Shown: in pieces, positions 1 through 10,703 of the stretch | Position numbering within the stretch: the first letter of the stretch is position 1 | Layout of the letters: each line of letters opens with the position of its first letter | NCBI RefSeq assembly: GCF_949628215.1 | Contig: NC_134277.1 | Location: 27,479,179-27,543,178, forward strand | DNA from: Phalacrocorax aristotelis | Taxonomy: Eukaryota > Chordata > Aves > Suliformes > Phalacrocoracidae | Length of the DNA: 64,000 nt | Direction: 5' to 3' | Notes under the pieces: generated by a model | Told to the model about the DNA's origin: nothing | The model's database searches: none | The model's input: the letters and a program-made list of their open reading frames with translations, nothing else | Program-made: the position numbers and the translations under genes

Positions 1-204
1 TCAGAGGTTTCTGATAGAAGTAGAAAATTTAGAAAGAAGATAATATTTGATATAGTTAGATATGTTTCTTGTGTCATGGATCTGTTTTACTTTCAAAATC
101 AATTGCAGAGAAATATTTCTCTTAGATATAGGCCAAAAGTTCTGTAAGACTGTTTTTTTGTTGTATTATAATGTCACATTTTGTTACTGCTGTTCCTGTA
201 TTAG

Positions 205-3200
205 GGTGAACCTGGTCCCCTGGGTGTTTCTGGTCCTCCTGGTGCTCGTGGTCCTTCTGGTCCTGTGGGTTCTCCTGGTCCAAATGGTGCTCCTGGTGAA
301 GCTGGTCGTGATGTAAGCTATGTCTTATTTCCTCTTCAGGATTGCTTTTCTTTTATTCTGAGCCAAAGACGAATACACAGAAAAGACAGATGCCACTGGA
401 GGTTGTTCTGCTAGAAAACTTGTACCTTCCAGTGTCTTCAGGGAAAATTATAGCGGGATTCTAAAAGACATGGATTCCTGCCCCCAACTAGGCGACAAAT
501 TCTTCAAGGCATAGGTCATGTCTGAAATACATCCTGGAGTCACTATCAGAATCTTTTCACTTTTTACTTAATTGCCAAGAAAGATAGAGCAGGCAAAAAA
601 GATTACTTCATTGCCGGAGCTGGGAAAAGTAGTACATCCCAGAGGACAAGGTTTTGGCTATAGAGAAGAGTATATCAGGAAAGCTTGTTATCGGCAAATT
701 TTCCTAAGCATCATGTTAGCTGCAATATACATATCTTTCAGGGAAGTGTAGAAATTGCAGTCACTTTTACTTGAGGGATCTAGTGATTCGTGGTATTAAA
801 GACAAAGTGTTTCTTAAGGCCCACTCAGAAGGCATATGAAGCACATTACACAAAATGTCGGAATTCAGTTATTGGACTTGTGCAACACTCAGCACTATTT
901 TGGAGTCCTAACAAAACAGATACGCTTTAACGTTGTGGCTGAGCTACATAATGTTTCCCAATGTGCACTCCCTCACCATAAAAAGTAAAGTATGTTTGTA
1001 GGCTAAAAACACAATAGAACCACCTCTGGCCTGTGTGGCAGGTACCCAGATCAGAGTGGGTTAAGACGCAATGGAGGACCTGTGCAGAAGGGGGAATATG
1101 GGAACATTGGAGTGGAACAAATTGCTCCCTCTAACACCCTGCCTTATGGGTGATTACTTGGAGGACAAGGCCCTGCTCTCCATTCTTCATAGAGCAGCAA
1201 ATAAACTTATCCATCCAATTTAACCATTCAAGTTAAAAGTTCACCTTGAAGGAGGGCATCCATACGTGGCTAAACATGACTTACGCTATAAGAACAGTTA
1301 AAGTAAAGTATTAACACATTATCTCGTTTCCTGTAAGGATAACTATATAAAGTTTTCTCTGAGCCTTATCAGGGAAGCTTATTTGATAACCTGAAGCACT
1401 GTTAATACAGGACTCCTGCGAGTCCTGAGACTCACAGGATTTCAAAGAGATCAGAGAATAGTAATTTTATTTTACGAGTATTGAATAGAAATAAACTTTC
1501 TGTTCTGTGGGAATTTTCTGAAGGAAAGGTTTGCTAGTGTACACAGTGAAACAGTTGAAGTGAAATTAACATTCAAAAAGGAGGCCATTTAAGTTTGTGA
1601 AGTACCACAACAAAGTAATTTAGCTATGACTACTCTAAAGTCCCTTCCTCAACGCTGGCATTTTTAATCTAAAAAGTAGGTCTCAGTTTTACAAGAGTGG
1701 AAGCTAGATGACGACCACTACTGTCCTGAGCTTTTCGTTTAGAGAAATACGCAAAACTCAACCTTCTACAATGAACTTGTGAAACCTAAAATATTTGGAG
1801 ACCATCTTATTTTTCTGAGAACATTTAAGATTTAAGAGTGGCAACTATAAGGAAGAATTTGTTATCTTGAGTATTTATGCTATCCCATCTCAATATCTTC
1901 TCACTCTTATTGGGAGCAATTAGACTAACACACAGGTCTGTGTAAGATGAAGGTTGACAGAATTTAATGCTTTTTCATGGTATTTTAACAGGGCAACCCT
2001 GGAAACGATGGTCCTCCAGGCCGTGATGGTGCTCCTGGTTTCAAGGTAACTTGTTCTTTTATTTCACAATCATGGAAGAAATATTCCACTATGTGTAAGT
2101 CAGCAGTAACACAGTCTCTCCCTTTGCATTACTTTGTTCCCAGGGTGAGCGTGGTGCTCCTGGTAGCCCTGGTCCCAGTGGTGCTCTGGGTGCTCCTGGT
2201 CCTCATGGCCAAGTTGGTCCTTCTGGAAAGCCTGGAAACCGTGGTGATGCTGTAAGTTGATGACACCTTAATTTTTTTGGTTAACACAGGACTAACATTT
2301 GTCTATCACATATATATACACTATACACCAAACCCCTGCAATATGTGGATAATTACTTTGTTTTCTATAGAGATGCGTTGAGCATGGAACCGTTATTGGG
2401 TTATATACAGCAGTGACCTGCATTTTCTATTACTTTTTCAGGGTCCTGTTGGCGCTGTCGGTCCTGCTGGTGCTTTTGGTCCAAGAGGTCTTGCTGTAAG
2501 TTTGATTTCTAAATACATTACCACATTGATGCAAGAAGACAAAACATGCCTTATGAATAAGGACTTCTGACTGTGTGCAAGATATGGGCCCAAAAAGTAG
2601 TGCTTAAGGAGCTGTAAATATTTATAGACCTAGAATCTTGATTGGCATTCTGTCTTATGGGACGGATCCTGAAGCTTTTGGGATTGACACTTTTCCTGGG
2701 TGTGTTAACAGGATGTACATGTATATATATATAAAAAATATATATATATCTCAGGGACAACCTATGGCATAATGCAGAATGCTTATGCTTAATTCTTGCT
2801 TTGACAGTAGTATGTACTTGAAGCCTTTTATTTTATTCCTCTGACACCTATATCCCTTCCTAGGGCCCACAAGGTCCACGTGGTGAAAAAGGTGAACCTG
2901 GTGACAAGGGGCCGAGAGGTCTGCCTGGCTTGAAGGGACACAATGGATTGCAGGGTCTTCCTGGTCTTGCTGTAAGTAAATGATTTTCAGTATTTTGAAT
3001 GTAAAGAGGAAAAAAAGGAAATAAGCTGACTCTAGTGTGGAATTATGTATGCACAACCCAGCAAGTTGATACGACTTACTCCACTCTGCATCAGCTTTCA
3101 AAGGCCATCAGATTTTTTTTAACACTCTTCACATAAAATGTGAAATAAATTAATAAAATAAAATTTTGATATTGCCATTGATGGTTGGCTTCAGAACTGC

Positions 3201-3952
3201 AAGTACCATTAGTTGCCCCAAAACTCCACTGCATTTGGCTAGCACAGAATTCAAAAAGCTCTGCCTTTGATTAAATATTATGTCTTATTCTGGCCAGAAA
3301 TTGTAAAGCCTTTGTATCACAGAGAAGCGGAAGTATTTTGTAGATTTTCTTCACTTTAAATTCTGGTATCCCTCTTCGGAATTCTGACCCTTATTTTAAA
3401 CCCTTCTCTGAAAATCTTAAGAAACAATACAGAGACTTTTATAGATTATCCCCTCAAATAGATCTTTACACTCTCTCCTCCCTCCCCAAAAAAGGCATTT
3501 TATACCCCAACTCCACTAATAAATGCCATTAGCCCTAGAGTCCCATTCTCTGATCCCAAATACACATGCTGGCTATAGCACCCTCTTGAATCATGCTGAT
3601 ACAAATGTGTGCCGCTGCATTTTCCGGATGACTATGCATGTGTCTTTCCCAATAGGGCCAACATGGTGATCAAGGTCCTCCTGGTAACACCGGCCCTGCT
3701 GGCCCAAGGGTATGTGAATTTAAGAGTATATTCAAATAACTCTCCTGTTCCTTTTGTGCAATATGTACATCTACACTCCCATTTATATAAATCTCTATTT
3801 GTAGTATTCTTTACTGTCATTAAACTGTTTGAGTTTCCTTTTAGGGTCCACCTGGTCCTTCTGGTCCTCCTGGTAAAGATGGTCGCAATGGTCTCCCTGG
3901 ACCTATTGGCCCTGCTGGTGTGCGTGGCTCTCATGGTAGCCAAGGCCCTGCT
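205..3952 (+). other. COL1A2: COL1A2 triple-helix exons (Gly-X-Y)
   Basis: Seven exons of 108, 54, 108, 54, 108, 54 and 108 bp, each beginning with a complete Gly codon, so every exon is phase 0 and could be lost without shifting the frame. The exon at 2864-2971 contains GLKGHNG, the usual setting of the helical cross-linking lysine near residue 933 of alpha-2(I). No Gly substitution or Gly-X-Y interruption is visible in the 198 helical residues encoded here. Confidence 0.96.
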
Positions 3953-6900
3953 GTGAGTATAACTTATTTTTTGTTGATTTAACACATTTGTGTCACAGTT
4001 ACAAGAAATCACTTCCAAAGCCTAGCAGCTTAGGGAAAGATATGGTTTTATTTATTTAATAATAAAAAAAAGACTTCAAAATGTCTGGTTTTATTTAACA
4101 TTTTCCTCACAGGCCTAAACCTGAAGTCCAGACAGCAAATACCCAAAGAAGATGTGGTAGTCCTACACTGTGCATCTTTTACTGCTTAAGCCCATAGTAG
4201 TCACCGCAGGGCAGGTGCATATATGCTGCCTTTAGATTAGAGCTGAGGGTTCTAGGAGTTAAGTAGGACTACGCATGTGTGGAAGCATTTAATTGTGAGA
4301 ACCATACATCTAATAGAATGCTTCTTGTCTTTTGCCTTTGAAAAATGTTAGGGTCCTCCTGGTCCTCCTGGTCCCCCTGGTCCCCCTGGTCCCAATGGCG
4401 GTGGATACGAAGTTGGCTATGATGCAGAATACTACCGGGCTGATCAGCCTTCTCTCAGACCCAAGGATTATGAAGTTGATGCCACTCTGAAGACATTGAA
4501 CAACCAAATTGAGACCCTGCTGACCCCAGAAGGCTCCAAAAAGAACCCAGCTCGCACCTGCCGTGACCTAAGACTTAGCCACCCAGAATGGAGCAGCGGT
4601 ATGTTAGTGCCAGATATTTGCCCTTCCTTCTCAGGGAGTACTTCCAGCTCACTTGCTTTCTTTGATGAACGGTATCCTTGGACACCCAGTGAAAATACTA
4701 AATGACCAATGAAGAAGTTCTCTCTGCCTCCGCTGAAAATAGATACAAGGACATTCTGAAAAGCTCTATAGCTATTGTTGCACAATTATTGCAGTAATTT
4801 TTCAAAATGATACAAAAACATTTAACCCTGGCTTTCAAATACAGCTTCTTATACATTAACAATATAAAATATGTATTCATCCCAGTTACCACCTTAATAT
4901 TGTACCTAGTTGTGATATTAATGACCTCTCTCTCTTAGTTTCTATATCATACAAGTGAATATAAACTGAATGCAAATGTTATGCTGAGTGAACTATCGTT
5001 CTCATTTCTTTCCTCAATGGCAGGCTTCTACTGGATTGATCCTAACCAAGGCTGCTCTGCAGATGCCATTAGAGCATACTGTGACTTTGCCACTGGTGAG
5101 ACTTGCATCCATGCCAACCCTGACAATATTCCCATCAAGAACTGGTACATCAACAAGAATCCCAAGGATAAAAAGCATGTATGGTTTGGTGAAACTATCA
5201 ATGGTGGCACCCAGGTAAGCAATGTATGGGAGGATGATTGTTTCCTACAGTGCTGTCTGAAGAAATCCCAATTCACTGACTCTCAGCAAGCAAACACATA
5301 AATTAAACTCTCTTGGAGAAGAAATATGAAAAAGGCAGCTACCTTTTATCTCAAGGGAACAGAGCTCCATTTCTAGTTTGGATCACAATTTGCTAAAAGA
5401 ATTTCTCAGTATCATTCTAATTTTTCTTGGTGTCTGAAAATGATCCATTCAGCATGATTAATGACTATTGCTAGGGGAAGCCTGGACTGGAATACAGTAC
5501 ATTTGTATAAAGACAGGCCAGAAAATTTTTGAAAAAGTAAAAAAAAGGTCTTCACTTATTCTTTTAACTGGGATTTTTTACATATGACACTGTTCCTAGA
5601 AAGATATTTATATTACACATCACATCCTCAGTGTATGCCACTGTAGCATTCAGAATTGTCAGTGTAAGTAAAACCAAGAAATACATCTACTTGCACATTA
5701 GCCACTGTACCAGCCAACTGCAAATAAAATACTTTTTGTACAGCGAAGGAGATCTAATTACATAATTCTTAAATGAAATTGAGTTGATCTTACAATGAAA
5801 TTGCGGTGTCCAAGATCTTTAATATAAGAATATAAGATTGATCACACTGGGTCAGAACAAGGGTCCAGGGTAGTCTAGGGGTCCTGTTTCTTACAGTGGC
5901 TAAAAGTAGATGCTTTGAAAGAATAGAATAATGAAGCAAACATTTGTAATATCCACAGGCACTATTCTATTAGACTGAAGAAAAAAATTAAGGGTTTTCT
6001 TGAGACAGGCGTTGTTTCTTTGTATCTATGGAAACAACAGATTTCCTTGAACTTGTCTGATCTCGTCTTTGTATCCACATAAACTGTTAACACCCTATCT
6101 TGGAGCAGAGTTCTACAAGTTAACTACATCCACTCACGTCTGGTGTCCAACCTACCTCCTACTAGTTTTATTTGATACTTTTTAGTTGCAACAGACAAAT
6201 GACTATGGCAGACCTATGTGATTTCTTTTTAATGTTCCTAGAGCAAATATCACATACTTCCATTACAAACATCCACCTTTCCCCAGCAACACAACTGACT
6301 GGGTTCCTTTCTGTTTTTCAGTTTGAATACAATGATGATGGAGTGACCTCAAAGGATATGGCCACCCAACTTGCGTTCATGCGTCTGCTGGCCAACCATG
6401 CCTCCCAGAACATCACCTACCACTGCAAGAACAGCATTGCCTACATGGATGAGGAAACTGGCAACCTTAAAAAGGCTGTTATACTGCAGGGATCTAACGA
6501 TGTTGAACTACGAGCTGAAGGCAACAGCAGATTCACTTTCAGTGTTCTCGAGGATGGCTGCTCTGTAAGTAACGCAGAAACCATGGGCACCATGATTGCC
6601 TGTGCTTAAGCACGTGATTAGGGACAGAGTTGTGCTTTGATTCAGAATTAGATTATCAGTCAGACCAGCAAAATTTTATGCAGCGAAGATAAATAGCTTA
6701 CAAAACCAACTATGCCAGATTTTTAACAAGTGGGAAGGACTGGAGTAAAAAACAAAGCCTACCTTGTACTGTGCAGTGTGGCAAGAAAGGAAAAGCTTTT
6801 CAGAGGGACCAGACCCAAATTCTGTCTAAGCTGAAGACTGACGAGAAAATCATGTGCAAGCTGTAGGAGGGGCAGGATCTTTAAGTCCTGAAAAACTCAG

Positions 6901-7303
6901 AGAGGGTTCTCTGAGGGTTTAACATCAGTGTGAATAATATGGTAGTTTATGTACAGTATCCCTCATATGATTTCAGAAGATTAAAGTAAATATTTTCTCT
7001 GTATTAGAGATCTAAATAGTTGGATGTGGGTGTCTGATTTGCAAACAATGGCAGCAAAATTAATATTAAATTCTTTCCAAAATTATCTATTCAAGTGAAA
7101 AAATTCTCAATACTGTGAACAATGCATTAACAATTGTAACAAATCTTCTCTTGCAGAGAAAGAACAATCAATGGGGCAAAACAATCATTGAATACAGAAC
7201 AAATAAGCCATCTCGCTTGCCCATCCTTGACATTGCACCTTTGGATATTGGCGGCGCTGACCAAGAATTCGGTTTGGACATTGGCCCAGTCTGTTTCAAA
7301 TGA
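205..7303 (+). CDS. COL1A2: COL1A2, collagen type I alpha-2 chain, last 11 exons (5' end outside window)
   Basis: Secreted fibrillar collagen chain; two alpha-1 and one alpha-2 chain form type I collagen of bone, skin and tendon. Exons seen: 205-312, 1992-2045, 2144-2251, 2442-2495, 2864-2971, 3656-3709, 3845-3952, 4352-4598, 5024-5214, 6322-6564 and 7157-7303. All have AG/GT borders and one continuous frame. The first seven are 108 or 54 bp and encode unbroken Gly-X-Y repeats, the classic fibrillar collagen exon unit. Later exons encode the C-telopeptide and C-propeptide, ending GPVCFK then TGA. The C-propeptide matches remembered vertebrate COL1A2 almost residue for residue (for example [31 protein letters not shown]). 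The window opens in an intron, so most of the helix is missing. By comparison with the 52-exon human gene these should be exons 42-52. No break is seen. Confidence 0.98.
313..1991 (+). other. COL1A2: COL1A2 intron, first in window
   Basis: A 1,679-bp intron with GTAAGC donor and TTAACAG acceptor. I see no coding exon, RNA gene or recognisable repeat inside it. The 204 bases before the first exon are the end of the preceding intron. Confidence 0.8.
2972..5023 (+). other. COL1A2: COL1A2 introns between 2972 and 5023
   Basis: Introns 2972-3655, 3953-4351 and 4599-5023 (plus the short 3710-3844) have canonical borders. I saw no repeat or non-coding RNA in them. ORFs overlapping these stretches are read-through of the real exons or antisense shadows. 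Confidence 0.7.
5826..6140 (-). repeat. Old CR1 LINE fragment in COL1A2 intron
   Basis: It lies inside intron 5215-6321. The segment around 5826-5900 (ATAAGA...CACTGGGTCAGA...CAGTGGC) is the reverse complement of the ancient CR1 3' region that reads 'gaccattggtctgaccc'. A second block near 6040-6125 (CTTGAACTTGTCTGATC... GAGTTCTACAAGTTAA) matches the next upstream part of the same CR1 type in the same orientation. The fragment is strongly diverged and has no coding capacity. Family identification is from memory of the consensus. Confidence 0.65.
6565..7156 (+). other. COL1A2: COL1A2 last intron
   Basis: A 592-bp intron with GTAAGT donor and TTGCAG acceptor; nothing else recognised. Confidence 0.75.
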
Positions 7304-8075
7304 ATGAACTAAAATTAACTTAAAGCCTCTCCCAAATTATTCTCTTGTCATTTCTTTTTATAATGAAAGCTGACTCCTTCCATTTCTTCTGTTCATCTAC
7401 TTGCTTAAACTCTGGGCGAAAGAGAAGGAGAAGAATTGATTGGAGCATTGTGCAATGAAATTTAATACAGCCCCAAAAGGACTTGGAAGTCTTTCAAGAT
7501 TTAACACCTTGCTTTGGGAAATGTCAACCTTTGTAAAGAAAAAAAAAAACCAAAATAAAAAATCATGAAAGTTTGCACCACTTGTGGCCTTTGAATATCT
7601 TCCACAGAGGAAGTTTAAAACCACGACTTCCAAAGGTTTAAACTACCTCATATACTAAATCAAGTGTGATCAACATCTTTTGTAGGTACTTCTCCATATG
7701 ATCTGAGGTACTTTCAGTTCCACTCAAAATATAGTGGTGCTAATTGCATTATTACAGAGTATCTTTCCAATACTTGAACTTTGATGGTGCTAGTAGCATT
7801 TGAAATATCACTTCTCTGTTTCTTTGAAGTCTGTCTCGAAACTTAGAATGTCCTGTCTCACCCGCAGCTTAAGCATGTGGATCATTCTTCCTCATCTTTG
7901 TCCTCTTCCTCCAAAATCAGGTGCTCCTGCTCTCAAATCTCATTTCCAACTTCCTACAATGGGTAAAAAAAAAAAAATCATCATTTCTCAAAAACAGAAA
8001 GAAAATGTATTTTGTATATGTGAGATGTTTAAATAAATTGTGAAAAAATGAAATAAAGCATGTCCAGTGTTCCAA
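7304..8075 (+). other. COL1A2: COL1A2 3' UTR with proximal and distal poly(A) signals
   Basis: The untranslated end of COL1A2. An AATAAA lies at 7554-7559, and two more at 8032-8037 and 8052-8057, so at least a short and a long mRNA are expected, as known for mammalian COL1A2. Long stretches match the human 3' UTR as remembered: GAGCATTGTGCAAT near 7443, TTTGCACCACTTGTGGC near 7571, the block that follows it, and the last ~45 bases around TGTATATGTGAGATGTTT. The cleavage site just after 8057 is estimated. Confidence 0.85.
8032..8057 (+). terminator. COL1A2: COL1A2 distal poly(A) signals (two AATAAA)
   Basis: Two AATAAA hexamers 20 bases apart at 8032 and 8052, in the strongly conserved end of the 3' UTR. 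A proximal AATAAA is at 7554-7559. Confidence 0.8.
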
Positions 8076-10107
8076 AAGAAACTATTTAATGAGTTCAGTT
8101 ACTTGCTTAGGTATATTGGCAGATATTCATACCCAGAATTTACAATACGTTTGCATTACTGCAACTATCTTAGCCCATTGCTGTAAAACATTTGCCTTGA
8201 GCAGTCAAAGTCTGCCTACAATTGCCTTATGGGTGTGATTGTCTACTCAACTCTTCATTTCAACACCGCCTTTTGAAAAGTCCACAAGAAACTCAGTAAC
8301 TCCATGCTCGTAGTATGAGAAGCTCAAAAGCAGAAATAATTCCTTCCTTTTTGCCAAATGCTAAGCAGGATTAATGGCCAAAAGAAGGAAAATGAGGCTT
8401 CTGTCTTACACTTGAAGACAGAAAGCTCCTTGGAGTTGAGAGCGCTGTGCTGCCTGATGCCGTGCTGTAATCAGCAGAACTGCGCTGTGTGCTTTTGAAT
8501 TGATGTGCAGAAGTCCATGCATCGAATCTCTAAATTTAGTTCTCTTGTCAGGAAGATCAGGGATTGTTAGGCCCATATAGTTAATTCAGTTCTGTATGAG
8601 ACACAGAACTATCTGCTGTTGCTAACCTTAAAAAATTTACTATCATAAAAAACACCATGAGAAGCAAAGATTGTTCTTATCTGAGGTCTTTCAAGAGACT
8701 CCTATCATACAGTGCTTTTCTGAAAACCCTAAATGAACTGCAATTCCAACAGATGTGATTTTGGAAATGGGAACGCTCTTGAGAGAACACACAGAACACC
8801 ATGAGGACAACAGCAAAAGCAGGTAAGGGGAGAGGTCAGACAGGCTTAGTCAGCAAGAACCCTCAAAAGGAAGCATGAAGAAAATATCCAGAAAGAGTTC
8901 CCTGTAACCTGAAGAAAGCACCGCTCCACATGTTAGTGGCTGAGAGTCTGAAGGCAGCTCTGAACAGTGCAGGGAGGAATAAGTGCTAAAAACTGTTTCT
9001 AAAGAAAGTTTTTCATTCTTGCTTGCAATGAATTGATTAAGGAAAAAAACGGAAAATATCAAAATATGGCCCTAAATGCAGCTGCTATGTGCCCACAGCT
9101 GTGTGCTGAATTAGCAGAAGGGGAATTGACATGACAAAATATAACCCATTTTTTCCTAAGTGACTAAAACATACTGTAGGTGAACATCTGCATTTATTCA
9201 TTGGACCATGATGATTCTTACAGTGTATTTCAATCATTGTCTTAGTATTTAAAAATATAATTTTTGTTGTTGTTGTAAGAAGAAAATGATCAAATGTTTT
9301 AAAATGGTAAAAGTTTATTTTCTCATGTAGATTATCTACATGCCAGGAAGTTCCTACAAGGACTGAAAGATAAAATTACATCCCTCAGTCTATGTAACCC
9401 ACTAGGACATAGGCAAAGGTTATTGCCAGGGCTAGGAGGCAGGCTGTTGCTGCCTGGGAAGGAGAAAAACCCCACAGATAAAATAACGCTTGAGGTTTAG
9501 ACAGGAAACTACAAGCAGCAAATGCTATCTCTTTTGTCATCTTCTGATTTCTCCTTTGCTTTCTGTGATCTATTCCACGGCATGACCTGCTAGGCAGAGA
9601 ACACGTCCTTTCTACCAGCCCATCGGTAACATCCAAATTGTTCTGTTTTCACAACTTCAGCACAAAAGTGGACTAATTTAGGAATTCAACCAAAAAAAAT
9701 ACATAGTACCTACCTCATAACTTCTAGCATCATTAGCACTGAGCAGATACTCAGGCTGGCCTGCAGATGTTGAGCTCATCAGAACTTACCGCCCAATCAA
9801 GCATTTTGCTATGCACAATATTGAAGAAATTGTCTTTCTTCTCAAGGACCATAGCTGAAATGCAACTAGACCATTTGCATAAATTAGCTAAAACAGTAGG
9901 GTTAAAATTGGTTAAGGTTTGCTTTTGGAACAAGAAAGAAACCTGGAAGGAGAGGAAAATAGGAAAATAGAGAAAGATAAAGTTTGCAGGAAGCCCTGGC
10001 TGTACTGCATAGGAACAGAATTGCTGGAGAAGCTGTGTAAGGCTGGGTAGAGATGCTCACTGTGCAGTTACAGATGATCCCAGGATGCAGATAAATGGGA
10101 ACCAAAC
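8076..10107. other. Intergenic, nothing recognised
   Basis: Downstream of COL1A2. Only short chance ORFs are present (for example 9385-9636 minus, 83 codons, no recognisable domain). No RNA gene or repeat was identified by eye. Confidence 0.5.
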
Positions 10108-10703
10108 CGTCCTGGTTTCAGCTGGGATAGAGTTAATTGTCTTCCTAATAGCTGGTACAGTGCTGTGGTTTGGATTTAGTATGAGAATAATGTTAACACA
10201 CAGGTGTTATAGTTGTTGCTAAGTAGTGCTTATACTGGGTAGTATACCCAGGTACCTGGGTACCCAGTACCTGGGTATACCCAGGTAGTGCTTCCTGGGT
10301 GCACAAGAAGCTGGGAGGGGCCACGGCCAGGACAGCTGATCCCAACTGGCCAAAGGGACATTCCATACCATATGACATCATGCTCAGTATATAAACAGGG
10401 GGGAGTTGGCTGGGGGCAGCGATCACTGCTTGGGGCTGTGCTGGGCACCAGGTGATGAGTAGTTGCATTCCTTGTTTTTCCTGGGTTTTGTTCCTCTCTC
10501 TCTCTTTTTGTTGTTTTCCTTTTCACTACCACTACTACTACTACTACTATTATTATTATTATATTTTAAGTGTTAAACTGTCTTTATCTCAGCCCATGAG
10601 TTTTCTTACTTTTGCCCTTCCGATTCTCTCCCTCATCCCACCAGCGGGGAGTGAGCGAGTGGCTGTGTGGAGCTTAGTTGCCAGCTGGGGTTAAACCATG
10701 ACA
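10108..10703 (+). mobile_element. Solo LTR of an avian endogenous retrovirus, plus orientation
   Basis: It begins GTCCTGGTTTCAGCTGGGAT and ends GGGGTTAAACCATGACA, the ends of an LTR type widespread in bird genomes. It contains CAGTATATAAAC (TATA region, about 10386) and a CTACTA/TATTAT simple repeat at about 10530-10562. Flanks CAAAC (10103-10107) and CAAGC (10704-10708) look like a 5-bp target duplication with one difference, which favours an ERVL-like element. No gag, pol or env sequence lies beside it, so it is a solo LTR, a fossil of the virus. The same family recurs inverted at 35511-36038. By eye the two differ at very roughly one base in ten, so the insertions are not recent. Confidence 0.85.
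10242..10280. repeat. 39-bp near-perfect palindrome inside the LTR
   Basis: Arms GTATACCCAGGTAC (10242-10255) and GTACCTGGGTATAC (10267-10280) are exact reverse complements. The 11-base centre contains TGGGTACCCA, itself a palindrome. The whole could fold as one long hairpin or cruciform. The other copy of this LTR does not have it at the matching place. Confidence 0.9.

Larger units (their letters stand above)
4352..7303 (+). other. COL1A2: COL1A2 C-telopeptide and C-propeptide coding exons
   Basis: Exon 4352-4598 is the junction exon: four GPP-type triplets close the helix, then the telopeptide [14 protein letters not shown] (no Lys, as expected for alpha-2), then DQPS. The YYRA/DQPS bond is the expected BMP1-type procollagen C-proteinase site. 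The C-propeptide has seven cysteines. The position that is Cys in alpha-1(I) (KMCH) is Ser here (RLSH), the known alpha-2 state that limits homotrimer formation. NIT in exon 6322-6564 is the conserved N-glycosylation sequon. Exon lengths of 247, 191 and 243 bp plus 147 coding bp fit the family. Confidence 0.95.

Noticed and set aside
62-316. 84-codon ORF at the window start
   Set aside because: It reads the first collagen exon in the wrong frame; the correct frame gives Gly-X-Y.
3632-4018. 128-codon minus-strand ORF over collagen exons
   Set aside because: Antisense shadow of the repetitive Gly-X-Y coding sequence, without independent features.
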